DNA of 64,000 nucleotides from Lacipirellula limnantheis. Lineage in GTDB: Bacteria; Planctomycetota; Planctomycetia; Pirellulales; Lacipirellulaceae. The position numbers and the translations under genes are program-made. Below, one piece after another: positions 17,005 through 25,423 of the stretch. A model generated the notes under the pieces. It saw only the letters and a program-made list of their open reading frames with translations, made no database searches and had not been told where the DNA came from. Location of the stretch: positions 6,318,028 through 6,382,027 of the forward strand of contig NZ_CP036339.1 in NCBI RefSeq assembly GCF_007746075.1, given 5' to 3'. Position 1 is the first letter of the stretch; every line of letters begins with the position of its first letter.

Positions 17005-18036
17005 TCATGCGAGAACCATTTTATGAGCCGCCCCAGGCTGCTCTTGAACGTACTGCGGCACCGCGTAGCCAGGAAGTCGGCGGCGGAGTTCGGCGATGAT
17101 CTCGCGGCCGCGCTCGACGCTCACCTCAAAATGGGCGGCGCCGCGGACGCGGTCGAGTTGATGCAAGTAATACGGCGTGACGCCGAGGTCGATGAGCCGC
17201 GAGTTGAGTTCGGCTTGGGCGTCGACCGTGTCGTTCACGCCGCGCAGCAGGACGGCCTGGTTGAGCAGCAGCACGCCGGCCGTGGTGAGACGGCGGAGCG
17301 CGGCGGCGACTTCTTCGTCGAGTTCCTGCGCATGATTCGCGTGGATCACCATCACCGACGTCAGCCGTGTGCCAGTAATCCAGTTCAACAGTTCGTCGTT
17401 GACGCGTGACGGAATCATCACCGGCAAGCGGGTGTGAATTCGCAGTCGGCGCAGATGGGGGACCGCGGCGAACTGCTCCGCTAAGCGGGCCAGCCGCGCG
17501 TCGGTGACGGTGAGCGGGTCGCCGCCGCTGAGGATGATCTCTTCGATCGCCGGATCGTCGCCCAGCGCGTCGATCGCCGCGTCCCAGACAGGCTCGCTCG
17601 GCGGCGCTTGGTGGTACGGAAAATGGCGGCGGAAGCAGTAGCGGCAATGGATCGCACAGGCGCCGGTGACCACCATGAGGGCCCGCCCGGCGTACTTTTG
17701 CAGCAACCCTGGACGAAGGGCGAACGAGGCGTCCTCAACGGGGTCGTCGGTGAAGCCGTGGGGCGCGTCGGCTTCGGCAGCCGCGGGCCAAACCTGCAGC
17801 AACAGCGGGTCCGACGGGTTGCCGGGCTCGATCCGTCGCAGATAGCTCGGCGGGACGAAAACGGGAAAGTCGCTGGCCCCCGCGCGTGCCCGAACGGCCA
17901 GTTCGGCGGGCAAACCGAGGAGCTCGGCCAGTCGGCGGGGATCGCGGATGGAGTCGCGAAGTTCCCGTTGCCACGGGGCGGTAATGGCCATGGAACGGGC
18001 GCGGACAGCCGATTCTGGAGTGGTTAGAATGCTCAA
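17005..18036 (-). CDS. epmB: EF-P lysine 2,3-aminomutase (EpmB)
   Basis: 343 residues of the KamA/EpmB radical SAM family. The cluster motif C127-x3-C131-x2-C134 lies in TGACAIHCRYCFRRHFPY. Also present are EIILSGGDPL, RIHTRLPVMIPSR, VIHANHAQELD, LLNQAVLLRGVND, and the C-terminal PLP-site region GVTPYYLHQLDRVRGAAHFEV. EpmB converts L-alpha-lysine to (R)-beta-lysine, which EpmA attaches to EF-P. It is divergent from efp 277 nt away, and epmA follows at 21937, supporting EpmB over a general KamA. Length matches the family (about 340). The start is a TTG at 18036; an ATG at 17991 is the alternative. Confidence 0.92.
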   Translation of the reverse strand: MSILTTPESAVRARSMAITAPWQRELRDSIRDPRRLAELLGLPAELAVRARAGASDFPVFVPPSYLRRIEPGNPSDPLLLQVWPAAAEADAPHGFTDDPVEDASFALRPGLLQKYAGRALMVVTGACAIHCRYCFRRHFPYHQAPPSEPVWDAAIDALGDDPAIEEIILSGGDPLTVTDARLARLAEQFAAVPHLRRLRIHTRLPVMIPSRVNDELLNWITGTRLTSVMVIHANHAQELDEEVAAALRRLTTAGVLLLNQAVLLRGVNDTVDAQAELNSRLIDLGVTPYYLHQLDRVRGAAHFEVSVERGREIIAELRRRLPGYAVPQYVQEQPGAAHKMVLA

Positions 18037-18103
18037 TTCGGTTCGCGGCGGGGGTTCGCCTCAGAATGACGCTGCGTGGTGAAACGAACATTATGCGTGA
18101 CAG

Positions 18104-18157
18104 CTAGCCGGACCGCCACGCGGTCCGGGTCCGGTGGGCGTGGCCCTCCGGCTAAGG
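18104..18157. repeat. Inverted repeat AGCCGGACCGCC / GGCTAAGGCT
   Basis: TAGCCGGACCGCCACGCGGT is followed by GGGCGTGGCCCTCCGGCTA, a GC-rich palindromic element in the divergent epmB-efp spacer. Confidence 0.65.
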
Positions 18158-18180
18158 CTGTATCAAGCGTACCAATTCAC

Positions 18181-18252
18181 GTCATTCTGGGCGAAGCGAA
18201 GAATCTAGTAGCTCGTTGGAGACGCTAGATCCTTCGCTTTGCTCAGGATGAC
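18181..18252. repeat. Inverted repeat, GAGCGAAGCGAAGAATCT family
   Basis: The left arm GTCATTCTGGGCGAAGCGAA continues GAATCTAG; the right arm CTAGATCCTTCGCTTTGCTC continues AGGATGAC. It lies between epmB and efp, ending 61 nt before the EF-P start codon, and so is probably in the efp leader. Confidence 0.85.
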
Positions 18253-18313
18253 GACACCCTCGCAGGGTGGCGATTACTACATCTTTTTCAGTCGGACGAC
18301 AGGAAGCAAATCA

Positions 18314-18892
18314 GTGGGAACGTACTCGACCAGCGATTTTCGTAAGGGCCTGAAGGTTCAGATCGACGGCATCCCTTATCTCATGATCGAAATGAACTTC
18401 CGCAAGCCTGGTAAGGGGAATGCCCTTTACGAGTGCAAACTGCGAAACCTGCTGCGGGGAACCGTGACCGACAAGACCTACCGAGCAGGACAAACGCTCG
18501 AGTCGGCCGACGTGTCGGAATTCAACGCCCAGTTCCTCTACCGACAGGGGGAAGAATTCGTCTTCATGAAGAACGACGACTACGAACAGTACGAGATGTC
18601 GGCCGAGTCGGTCGGCGACGCCTGGAAGTATCTGAAGGACAACATGGACTGCCAGCTGGTGGTCTACAACAACTTGGCGATCGCGGTCACGCCGCCAAAC
18701 CACGTCGTCCTGAAGGTCGAGTACTGCGAGCCGGGCGCCAAGGGAAATACGGCTACGAACGTAACCAAGCCATGCAAGATGGAGACGGGAGCGGAGATTT
18801 TGGCCCCGGCGTTCGTTAATATCGGCGATTTCCTGCGAATTGACACCCGGACGGGTGAATATATTGAACGTGCCAAGGATGCGAACAGTTAA
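18314..18892 (+). CDS. efp: Translation elongation factor P
   Basis: 192 residues from a GTG start at 18314, preceded by AGGAAG at a good distance. EF-P relieves ribosome stalling at polyproline stretches. The KOW-like N-domain holds the modification loop FRKPGKGNALYE. With the GTG start the conserved lysine is Lys34, the same number as in E. coli EF-P, which supports this start; longer in-frame reading to 18239 runs into the intergenic repeat. OB domains follow, with TYRAGQTLESADV, QFLYRQGEEFVFM and the C-terminal GAEILAPAFVNIGDFLRIDTRTGEYIERA. EpmB (divergent) and EpmA (3 kb away) predict beta-lysylation of Lys34. Confidence 0.95.
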   Translation: MGTYSTSDFRKGLKVQIDGIPYLMIEMNFRKPGKGNALYECKLRNLLRGTVTDKTYRAGQTLESADVSEFNAQFLYRQGEEFVFMKNDDYEQYEMSAESVGDAWKYLKDNMDCQLVVYNNLAIAVTPPNHVVLKVEYCEPGAKGNTATNVTKPCKMETGAEILAPAFVNIGDFLRIDTRTGEYIERAKDANS

Positions 18893-18924
18893 GCGAATGA
18901 GGTATTGTTGAATTGCTAAAGGGT

Positions 18925-19013
18925 GTGTGGGACGGGGTCAGCGACCCCGATCTCGCGCCGCTTGGTTTTTCATGCGGACGCGCCGCAATCGGGGTCGGAG
19001 ACCCCTCCCACAA
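18925..19013. repeat. Inverted repeat, GTGGGA..GGGGTC..GACCCC family (copy 1)
   Basis: The left arm GTGTGGGACGGGGTCAGCGA continues CCCCGAT; the right arm ATCGGGGTCGGAGACCCCTC continues CCAC. Related elements lie at 36905-36997 and 44029-44121. It occupies the spacer between efp and the LemA gene. Confidence 0.85.
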
Positions 19014-19052
19014 AATCGATGCATCTTCCACGCCTAGAAAAGGACCGTCGCC

Positions 19053-19688
19053 ATGTCTGTTGAGTCGCTGCTGCTGGCCGATTTGGGCGCTGGTTGGATC
19101 GCGCTGATCGTCGTCGGCGGCGTAGGGTTGTTGCTGCTGATGTTCGGCGTCGGCATCTACAACAAGCTGGTGATGCTCCGCAATCGGCTGGAGAACTCGT
19201 TCGCCCAGATCGAAGTCCAGCTCAAGCGGCGGTACGACCTGATTCCGAATCTCGTTGAGACCGTCAAGGGATACATGAAGCACGAGCGCGAGACGCTCGA
19301 AGCAGTGATCTCGGCCCGCAATGCGGCCGTCGGCGGCTTGCAGGCGGCGGCGGCCAATCCCGGCGACCCGGCGGCGATGAAGCAACTCGCCGCCGCGGAG
19401 TCGACTCTGGGCGGTACGCTGGGCCGCCTGTTCGCGCTGTCGGAAGCGTATCCCGACCTCAAGGCGAACCAGAACATGGCTCAGCTGACCGAGGAACTCA
19501 CCTCGACCGAGAACAAAGTCGCCTTCGCCCGGCAGGCGTACAACGACTCGGTAATGCAGTTCAACACCTACCGGCAGTCCTTTCCGCCGGTGATCTTTGC
19601 GGGCCTGTTCGGCTACGGCGAGGATGCCGAACTGCTGGAGTTCGCCGACAGCAAGCAAATTGCCGAGGCGCCCAAGGTGAGCTTCTAA
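19053..19688 (+). CDS. LemA family membrane protein
   Basis: 211 residues. One N-terminal membrane helix (about 16-36, WIALIVVGGVGLLLLMFGVGIY) is followed by the LemA signature YNKLVMLRNRLENSFAQIEVQLKRRYDLIPNLVETVKGY and long amphipathic helices, then VMQFNTYRQSFPPVIFAGLFGY near the end. AAAAGGA lies upstream of ATG 19053. LemA proteins have an extracytoplasmic N-terminus and a helical cytoplasmic or envelope domain; their molecular role is unsettled. LemA genes frequently sit beside HtpX-like M48 proteases, as here, so a linked envelope-stress role is inferred. Confidence 0.92.
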   Translation: MSVESLLLADLGAGWIALIVVGGVGLLLLMFGVGIYNKLVMLRNRLENSFAQIEVQLKRRYDLIPNLVETVKGYMKHERETLEAVISARNAAVGGLQAAAANPGDPAAMKQLAAAESTLGGTLGRLFALSEAYPDLKANQNMAQLTEELTSTENKVAFARQAYNDSVMQFNTYRQSFPPVIFAGLFGYGEDAELLEFADSKQIAEAPKVSF

Positions 19689-19702
19689 AGCGACTGCGTC
19701 GC

Positions 19703-19887
19703 GTGGTGAGTACGCGAGTAAGTGAGTAGGTAGGTTTCTCGCTCGCCGCAGCATTTCAGCCCCCGGCTCCGCCGGGGGGTAGGTTTCCATTCCGGCAATC
19801 ATCGCCCCGCAAAGGGCTACCCCCCGGCGGAGCCGGGGGCTGCAATGACCACTTACTCACTTAAACACTCACTCACTTACTCACTCG
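19703..19887. repeat. Nested element: TGAGTAAGTGAG inverted repeat around a BIME-like palindrome pair (copy 2)
   Basis: Outer arms GTGGTGAGTACGCGAGTAAG (19703 onward) and CTCACTCACTTACTCACTC (to about 19887) enclose an inner pair of inverted palindromes, AGCCCCCGGCTCCGCCGGGG at 19758 and its inverted partner ending at 19843. The inner pair is the same family as at 13621-13714. The outer right arm touches the start codon of the M48 gene at 19889. Confidence 0.85.
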
Positions 19888-19888
19888 T

Positions 19889-21940
19889 ATGGCCACTGAT
19901 TTCTTCGAACGGCAGGACCAGGCGCGGCGTAGTTCGACGCTGCTAGTGGTTCTGTTCGTGTTGGGAGTGATCGGCATCGTCGGCGCGACGATGGGGGTGG
20001 CGTGGGTTGCGCTGGAGGCGGTGCAGCATCAGAAGCAGCTGAGCGACGGCGATATTGATGCGCTGCTCGACAATCCGCTCTACGAATCGCCTGAAGAGCT
20101 CGCCCTTCCCGTCGGCGCCGGCGGCGCGGCGCTTCTGCTGATCGTTGGCGGCAGCCTGTTTAAGGTGGCTCAACTTTCTGGCGGCGGACACGTCGTGGCT
20201 GAAAGCCTGCAAGGCCGTCGCGTTTATCCCGATACGACCGACGCCGTTGAGAAGCGGCTACTCAATGTCGTTGAGGAGATGGCGCTTGCCTCGGGCGTGC
20301 CGGTGCCGCCGGTGTTCATTCTCGATCAGGAGCAGGGAATCAACGCGTTCGCCGCCGGCTACTCGCCGAGCGACGCCGTCGTCGCGGTGACGCGCGGCAC
20401 GGCCGAGAACCTCTCGCGTGACGAACTACAGGGAGTGGTGGCCCACGAGTTCAGCCACATTCTCAACGGCGACATGCGACTGAACATTCGGCTGATCGGC
20501 ATCCTGCACGGCATTCTGCTGCTGGGGCTGATCGGCCGCATTGTTTTCCGCATGGCGGCGCACTCGGGCGGCTCGCGGAGCAACCGCGACAGCAAGGGGA
20601 ATAGCGCCGTCTATTTCCTGCTGGTCGGTCTGGCGGTGATGGCGCTCGGCTTTCTCGGCACGCTGATGGGCAACATCATCAAGGCCGCCCTCTCGCGGCA
20701 GCGGGAGTACCTGGCCGACGCTTCGGCGGTGCAGTTCACGCGAAATCCTTCGGGCTTGGCCGGCGCGCTGAAGCGGATCGGCGGCGCCGTGACGGGCTCC
20801 AAATTGCAGGCAGCCAACGCGAGCGAGGCGAGTCACTTGTTCTTCGCGCAAGGCGTGTGGGAGGGGCTGACGTCGCTCACCGCCACGCATCCGCCGCTGC
20901 CGAAGCGGATCAAGCGGCTGGAACCGCAGTGGGACGGCTCCTACGACATGCCGCCGCTCACGCCGACGGCGTTCAACTCGCCGGGGCCGGCGGCGGTCGG
21001 TCTCGTCGGCGCTGGCGCGGGAATGATGTCCCCCGAAGCGATGATTGGCTTAGCGGCGGCCGCGTCCCAGTCCGAAGAAATGGTGCCCGTGGCGATTGTC
21101 GCGAAGGCGGCGGATCAGGTCGGCGATCCGAAGGAACGCCATCAAAAGTATGCCGCTGCGCTGGTTGAATCGTTGCCGCCGTTGGTGCGCGATTCGGTTC
21201 ACGAACCGTACGGCGCGCGGGCGGTGCTGTTCGGCCTGTTGGCCGACAAGAACCCTGAGATTCGCGCCAAACAACTGAAGCGGCTGCGAGAGTTGGCCAA
21301 GCCCGACATTGCGGACCTCACCGACAAGCTGCTGCCCTACATCGACCTGCTCGACGTGCGGGCGCGGTTGCCGCTGGTCGATATGTCGCTGCCGGCGCTG
21401 AGGGCGATGTCGGCGCCGCAGTACCGCGAGTTCCTGGCCTGCTTCAAGGAACTAGTGGCGGCCGACAATCGGCTGGGGCTGTTCGAGTGGACGCTTTACC
21501 GCGTGCTGTTGCGGCACCTGACGCCGCAGTTCGAGAAGACGGCGGCGCCGCGGGTTGCTTATTACGGCCTGCAGCAGATGGGGCCGCAGTGCTCGGTGCT
21601 GCTGTCGACGCTCGCGTATGCTGACAATCGGAAGGCCGAGGCGCCAGCGGCGCTCGCCCGCGGAGCGGAGAAGCTAAAGGGGATCGACGTTCAACTGTTG
21701 CCGCCTGAGCAATGTGGACTGGAACAGCTAAGCCGCGCGCTTGATGATCTCTCGCGCGTCGCCGACAAAAAGCGGCGACCGCTGGTCGCTGCCTGTGCCG
21801 CGGTGATTTGCGCCGACAGCGAAGTAACGGTCGCCGAGGCGGAACTGCTGCGCGGCGTGTGCGACATGCTCGACTGCCCGATGCCGCCATTGCTGCCAGG
21901 CGGTCCGGCGATCTTTTCACATGATAGCGTGACGCCATGA
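19889..21940 (+). CDS. M48 family metalloprotease with C-terminal TerB-like region
   Basis: 683 residues, far longer than HtpX (about 290). Two N-terminal membrane helices lie at about 18-42 and 75-95. The catalytic zinc motif HEFSH begins at residue 186 (VVAHEFSHILNGD), followed by a hydrophobic helix pair and the third-ligand region REYLADASAVQFTRN. The M48 domain ends near 345 (THPPLPKRIKRLEP). The remaining 330 residues are helical; residues about 610-683 (RPLVAACAAVICADSEVTVAEAELLRGVCDMLDCP) resemble a TerB-like domain. It is probably a membrane-protein quality-control protease. The ATG directly follows a repeat arm with no obvious ribosome-binding site. Its stop overlaps the epmA start (ATGA). 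Confidence 0.9.
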   Translation: MATDFFERQDQARRSSTLLVVLFVLGVIGIVGATMGVAWVALEAVQHQKQLSDGDIDALLDNPLYESPEELALPVGAGGAALLLIVGGSLFKVAQLSGGGHVVAESLQGRRVYPDTTDAVEKRLLNVVEEMALASGVPVPPVFILDQEQGINAFAAGYSPSDAVVAVTRGTAENLSRDELQGVVAHEFSHILNGDMRLNIRLIGILHGILLLGLIGRIVFRMAAHSGGSRSNRDSKGNSAVYFLLVGLAVMALGFLGTLMGNIIKAALSRQREYLADASAVQFTRNPSGLAGALKRIGGAVTGSKLQAANASEASHLFFAQGVWEGLTSLTATHPPLPKRIKRLEPQWDGSYDMPPLTPTAFNSPGPAAVGLVGAGAGMMSPEAMIGLAAAASQSEEMVPVAIVAKAADQVGDPKERHQKYAAALVESLPPLVRDSVHEPYGARAVLFGLLADKNPEIRAKQLKRLRELAKPDIADLTDKLLPYIDLLDVRARLPLVDMSLPALRAMSAPQYREFLACFKELVAADNRLGLFEWTLYRVLLRHLTPQFEKTAAPRVAYYGLQQMGPQCSVLLSTLAYADNRKAEAPAALARGAEKLKGIDVQLLPPEQCGLEQLSRALDDLSRVADKKRRPLVAACAAVICADSEVTVAEAELLRGVCDMLDCPMPPLLPGGPAIFSHDSVTP

Positions 21941-22902
21941 GCGGGGGCGCGGTCCTCTCATTGAGGCATGAGCGATTACGCCGGCGGGCGGAGATGCTCG
22001 CACGGCTGCGCTCATTCTTTGCGGGACGCGGGTTTCTGGAAGTCGAAACGCCGACGGTCGATGCGGAGATTATTCCGGAGTTGCACATTGAGCCGTTTGC
22101 CGTCGGCGACGCGTCGAATCAGCAAGCGTTAGGCTTTCTGCAAGCGTCGCCCGAGCTGCACATGAAGCGTCTGCTGTGCGAGGGTCTGCCGGCGATCTTT
22201 CAGGTGACGCGATCGTTCCGCCATGGCGAGCGGGGGGCGATTCACAACCCCGAGTTCACGATGGTCGAGTGGTATCGCGCGGGCGATGACATGGCGGCGG
22301 GGATGACGCTGCTCGACGAACTGTGCCAAGCGGTCGCGGGTGCGACAGCGGCGACCCGCACGTCCTATGCCGAGGCGTTTCGCACGCATGTCGCCGTCGA
22401 CGCCCACCGCGCGACGTGCGAAGAACTAGCTGCGACCGCGAGACGATTGAACACCGCCGTCCCTGAAGGAATTCATGCCGACGATCGCGACGAATGGCTT
22501 AATCTGCTGCTGGCCAACGTCGTCGAGCCGCAGCTCGGCGCCGATCGACCCGAGATTCTGTACGACTACCCGGGCAGCCAATCGGCGCTCGCAGTGACAG
22601 CGACACGCGCGGATGGCACGCACGTTGGCGAGCGGTTCGAACTCTACTGGCGCGGCATCGAGCTAGCGAACGGCTATCACGAACTCACCGACGCCGCGGC
22701 GCTGCGAGCGCGGCTGGAAGAAGTCAACCGCCAGCGCGCCGCTGATGGCCGCCCTGCCCTGCCGCTGCCCGAGCAGTTGCTCGCCGCGATGATCGATCCG
22801 GGGTTACCGGCGTGCTCTGGCTGTGCGCTCGGCTTCGATCGCCTTGCGATGCTTGCGTGCGGAGCTGATTCGATTGACGACGTGATGACGTTTAGTTGGT
22901 AG
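21937..22902 (+). CDS. epmA: EF-P lysyltransferase (EpmA, GenX/PoxA)
   Basis: 321 residues, the size of E. coli EpmA. It is the catalytic core of class II lysyl-tRNA synthetase without the anticodon-binding domain. Motif 1 region is FFAGRGFLEVETPTV; motif 2 is FQVTRSFRHGERG...NPEFTMVEWYR; motif 3 is CALGFDRLAML near the C-terminus. It ligates beta-lysine to Lys34 of EF-P. It overlaps the M48 protease stop by 4 nt, so the two are translationally coupled. A short stand-alone LysRS paralogue in the same neighbourhood as efp and epmB makes EpmA the firm call. Confidence 0.93.
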   Translation: MSGGAVLSLRHERLRRRAEMLARLRSFFAGRGFLEVETPTVDAEIIPELHIEPFAVGDASNQQALGFLQASPELHMKRLLCEGLPAIFQVTRSFRHGERGAIHNPEFTMVEWYRAGDDMAAGMTLLDELCQAVAGATAATRTSYAEAFRTHVAVDAHRATCEELAATARRLNTAVPEGIHADDRDEWLNLLLANVVEPQLGADRPEILYDYPGSQSALAVTATRADGTHVGERFELYWRGIELANGYHELTDAAALRARLEEVNRQRAADGRPALPLPEQLLAAMIDPGLPACSGCALGFDRLAMLACGADSIDDVMTFSW

Positions 22903-22913
22903 TTAAAGAGATT

Positions 22914-23054
22914 AACCGCCAAGGACGCCAAGAGCGCCAAGGTAAGAAGTTGGAACCGCCGATGAACGCAGATGAATTGATTTGCGTTCATCGGCGTTAT
23001 CTGCGGTTCCATCTTTCCCCGTATTCCTTGGCGCTCTTGGCGTCCTTGGCGGTT
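22914..23054. repeat. Nested inverted repeat, CGCCAAGGA outer / GAACGCNGATGAA inner
   Basis: The outer arms are perfect over 29 nt: AACCGCCAAGGACGCCAAGA plus GCGCCAAGG at 22914-22942, and its complement at 23026-23054. Each is three copies of a 9-nt CGCCAAGGA word. A second, imperfect inverted repeat (GGAACCGCCGATGAACGCAG... and ...TTATCTGCGGTTCC) sits inside. It starts 12 nt after the epmA stop and lies in the convergent spacer with tag. Same family: 56712-56912, 59374-59600 and 61742-61885. Confidence 0.9.
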
Positions 23055-23117
23055 GCCTTTTTCTGATCACCGCTCCGGCGCCCGCGTACTCGCGGCAACA
23101 AACTCGTTGACCCGCGG

Positions 23118-23735
23118 CTACTGGAACTTTTTCTTCGCGAGCTTGGCACACGGTTGATACCGGAAGCAGCTCGTGAGGTGGTCGTTCACCAAGCCGGTCG
23201 CTTGCATGTGGGCGTAGATGATCGTGCTGCCGACGAACTTGAAGCCCCGCTTCTTGAGGTCCTTGCTCGCCGCGTCGGATTCGGGTGATGTGGCAGGCAC
23301 TTGCTTGTGGGCGTCCCACCGGTTCTGAATCGGCCGGCCGTCGACGAATTGCCACAAGTAGCGGGCGAAGCCGTCGAACTCTTCCTGCACCTTGAGAAAT
23401 AGCTGCGCATTGGTCACCGCGGATTTCACCTTCAGCCGATTGCGCACGATGCCTGGATCGGTGAGGATCTTTTCGATCCGCTTCTCGGTGAAGCGCGCCA
23501 CCTGCACCGGGTCGAAGTCGGCGAACGCGCGGCGATAGCCTTCGCGTTTGTTGAGGATTGTCGACCAGCTGAGCCCCGCCTGGGCGCTTTCGAGCGTGAG
23601 GAATTCGAACTGCTTGCGGTCGTCGTAGACGGGCACGCCCCACTCGGTATCGTGATACTCGTGGTAGAGCTCGTTGCCGCCCATGGCCCAGGTGCAACGG
23701 ACGACTTCCTTCTTTGCGGGCATCAGGGGACTCAT
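23118..23735 (-). CDS. tag: DNA-3-methyladenine glycosylase I
   Basis: About 205 residues. Tag excises 3-methyladenine from alkylated DNA (base excision repair). Zinc ligands expected for Tag are visible: Cys in VVRCTWA near the start, His in EYHDTEWG, and the late His and Cys in NDHLTSCFRYQPC. The substrate pocket motif EYHDTEWGVPVYDD, FEFLTLESAQAGLSWSTIL and the HhH region IVRNRLKVKSAVTNA are all present. The start may be ATG 23735 or ATG 23723 (MPAKKEVVRCTW); the second fits the usual N-terminal length. It is convergent with epmA. Confidence 0.93.
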   Translation of the reverse strand: MSPLMPAKKEVVRCTWAMGGNELYHEYHDTEWGVPVYDDRKQFEFLTLESAQAGLSWSTILNKREGYRRAFADFDPVQVARFTEKRIEKILTDPGIVRNRLKVKSAVTNAQLFLKVQEEFDGFARYLWQFVDGRPIQNRWDAHKQVPATSPESDAASKDLKKRGFKFVGSTIIYAHMQATGLVNDHLTSCFRYQPCAKLAKKKFQ

Positions 23736-23766
23736 TGGTATTGGATGGGTTCAGCGGTGGTCCACA

Positions 23767-24087
23767 TCAATCCAGCATGACGAATAAGTGAGTCTGGCCG
23801 ATGTCCTCATACGGGTCGAAACCGTGTGACTCAGATACTGCCGCGACCCAATCGAAAACCCGCGATCTGTCGGCCGGCGCGTTCGGCAATTCAATCACTA
23901 GCCTCCCAGTATTTTGTCCCAGCCCTTCCTCATCCTCATCGTCGCCATAAACTTCTATATCAACCGCCAAAACCTTAACTGCGCCTGCCTCATAGATCTC
24001 CTTAGCCAAAGCTAACGCATCTTCGGTGCTTCCTGATTCGCCCAACGAACGGTCATGCGTCGCTGTCGCGCCGGCGAGCCACTGCAT
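23767..24087 (-). CDS. Conserved-looking acidic hypothetical protein
   Basis: 106 residues, rich in Asp/Glu, with no signal peptide or membrane helix. The pattern is an N-terminal helix (EDALALAKEIYEAGA), strand (VKVLAVDIEVYG), acidic loop (DDEDEEGLGQNTG), strand (RLVIELPN) and helix (FDWVAAVSESHGFDPYEDIG), then strand TQHLFVML-like. This is a compact alpha-beta fold, like small immunity or regulatory proteins, but I recognise no family. It lies between folA and tag on the same strand, 31 nt from tag. Codon use looks coding. Confidence 0.7.
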   Translation of the reverse strand: MQWLAGATATHDRSLGESGSTEDALALAKEIYEAGAVKVLAVDIEVYGDDEDEEGLGQNTGRLVIELPNAPADRSRVFDWVAAVSESHGFDPYEDIGQTHLFVMLD

Positions 24088-24123
24088 TAGTTCTTGGGTA
24101 TTTGGGTCCCCTCGTCGAGCCCG

Positions 24124-24624
24124 TTACCCAGTACCAACTCGTTCGTAGTGCTCAAAGCTGTAAGGATGCTCGTTATTCACATCAGCCTCGTGGCGAACCG
24201 ATTCAACGAGCCGCCACGCGCCGCGATCTAATGCCGGGAAACGTACGTCGCCGTCGACGCTGACATGAACGCGCGTCCAGTATAGCCGATCGGCCCGCGG
24301 CAGGAAGTGGGCGAAGATCTCCGCCCCGCCGATGATGAACAGCTCCGTCTCGCCCTGCTTCGCCGCCAAGTCGACCGCGGCCTCCATACTGCCGACGACC
24401 TCGACGCCATCGGCTTGGTAGTCGGCCTGCCGCGTGACGACGATCATTCGCCGTCCCGGCAGCGGCCGGCCGATCGATTCGTACGTCTTCCGCCCCATGA
24501 CGACGGCGTGGCCCATCGTCAGCTTCTTGAACCGCTGCAGATCGGCCGAGAGCCGCCACGGCAGATCGTTCTGCCGGCCGATGACGTCGTTCTCCGCGGC
24601 AGCGACGATCAGCGAGACGATCAT
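24124..24624 (-). CDS. folA: Dihydrofolate reductase
   Basis: 166 residues. DHFR reduces dihydrofolate to tetrahydrofolate with NADPH. The N-terminal IVSLIVAAAENDVIGRQNDLPWRLSADLQRFKKLT holds the catalytic acidic residue (SADL) and the Met20-loop region. NADPH-binding MGRKTYESIGRPLPGRRMIVVTR and IIGGAEIF follow, and the C-terminal strand pair ends SFEHYER. Length is typical. The start ATG overlaps the thyA stop by 4 nt, so thyA-folA is a coupled operon for thymidylate synthesis and folate recycling. Confidence 0.96.
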   Translation of the reverse strand: MIVSLIVAAAENDVIGRQNDLPWRLSADLQRFKKLTMGHAVVMGRKTYESIGRPLPGRRMIVVTRQADYQADGVEVVGSMEAAVDLAAKQGETELFIIGGAEIFAHFLPRADRLYWTRVHVSVDGDVRFPALDRGAWRLVESVRHEADVNNEHPYSFEHYERVGTG

Positions 24625-25415
24625 ACCGCCACCGGCGCTTTGATGTGGGGATGCGGATCGTAGGCGAGCAGTTCAAAGTCCTCGAACTTGAACGCGAATA
24701 GATCCTTCACCGCCGGGTTAAGACGCATCGTCGGCAACGGGCGCGGCTCGCGCGACAGTTGAAGCCGCGCCTGCTCCAAGTGGTTGTCGTAGAGGTGCGC
24801 GTCGCCAAGCGTGTGAACAAAGTCGCCCGGCTGCAAATCGGTCGCCTGGGCCACCATCATCGTCAGCAGCGCGTAGGAGGCGATGTTAAACGGCACGCCC
24901 AAGAATACGTCGGCGCTCCGCTGGTAGAGCTGGCACGAAAGCCGTCCCTCGGCGATGTAGAACTGGAACAGCAAGTGGCACGGCGGCAGCGCCATTCGCG
25001 CCACGTCCGCGACGTTCCAGGCGCTGACGATCAGCCGCCGCGAGTCGGGGTTCATCTTAATCTGCTCGACCACGTCGCGCATCTGGTCGATCGAGCCGCC
25101 GTCGGGCGTCGCCCAGCTGCGCCACTGCTTGCCGTAGACGGGGCCAAGTTCGCCATCGGCGTCGGCCCACTCGTTCCAGATGCTCACGCCGTTCTCGGTG
25201 AGGTACTGAATGTTCGTCTCGCCGCGGAGGAACCAGAGGAGCTCGTGGATGATCGAGCGAACGTGGACCTTCTTCGTTGTGACGAGCGGGAACCCCTCGG
25301 ACAAGTCGAACCGCATCTGGTAGCCAAAGACGCTGCGCGTGCCGGTACCGGTGCGGTCGCTCTTGTGAACGCCGCTCGTGAGGATGTGGTTGAGTAACTC
25401 TAAGTATCGCCGCAT
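24621..25415 (-). CDS. thyA: Thymidylate synthase
   Basis: 264 residues, the same length as E. coli ThyA. It methylates dUMP with methylene-tetrahydrofolate. The catalytic Cys is in ALPPCHLLFQFY; phosphate-binding Arg in DSRRLIVSAWN and DRTGTGT-RS; the dUMP-binding QRSADVFLGVPFNIASYALL and the C-terminal HPHIKAPVAV are conserved. It is first gene of the thyA-folA operon. The start ATG at 25415 fits the family N-terminus MRRYLELLNHIL. The upstream spacer carries an ATTCGTCATT inverted repeat. Confidence 0.97.
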   Translation of the reverse strand: MRRYLELLNHILTSGVHKSDRTGTGTRSVFGYQMRFDLSEGFPLVTTKKVHVRSIIHELLWFLRGETNIQYLTENGVSIWNEWADADGELGPVYGKQWRSWATPDGGSIDQMRDVVEQIKMNPDSRRLIVSAWNVADVARMALPPCHLLFQFYIAEGRLSCQLYQRSADVFLGVPFNIASYALLTMMVAQATDLQPGDFVHTLGDAHLYDNHLEQARLQLSREPRPLPTMRLNPAVKDLFAFKFEDFELLAYDPHPHIKAPVAV

Positions 25416-25423
25416 TCGCTAAA

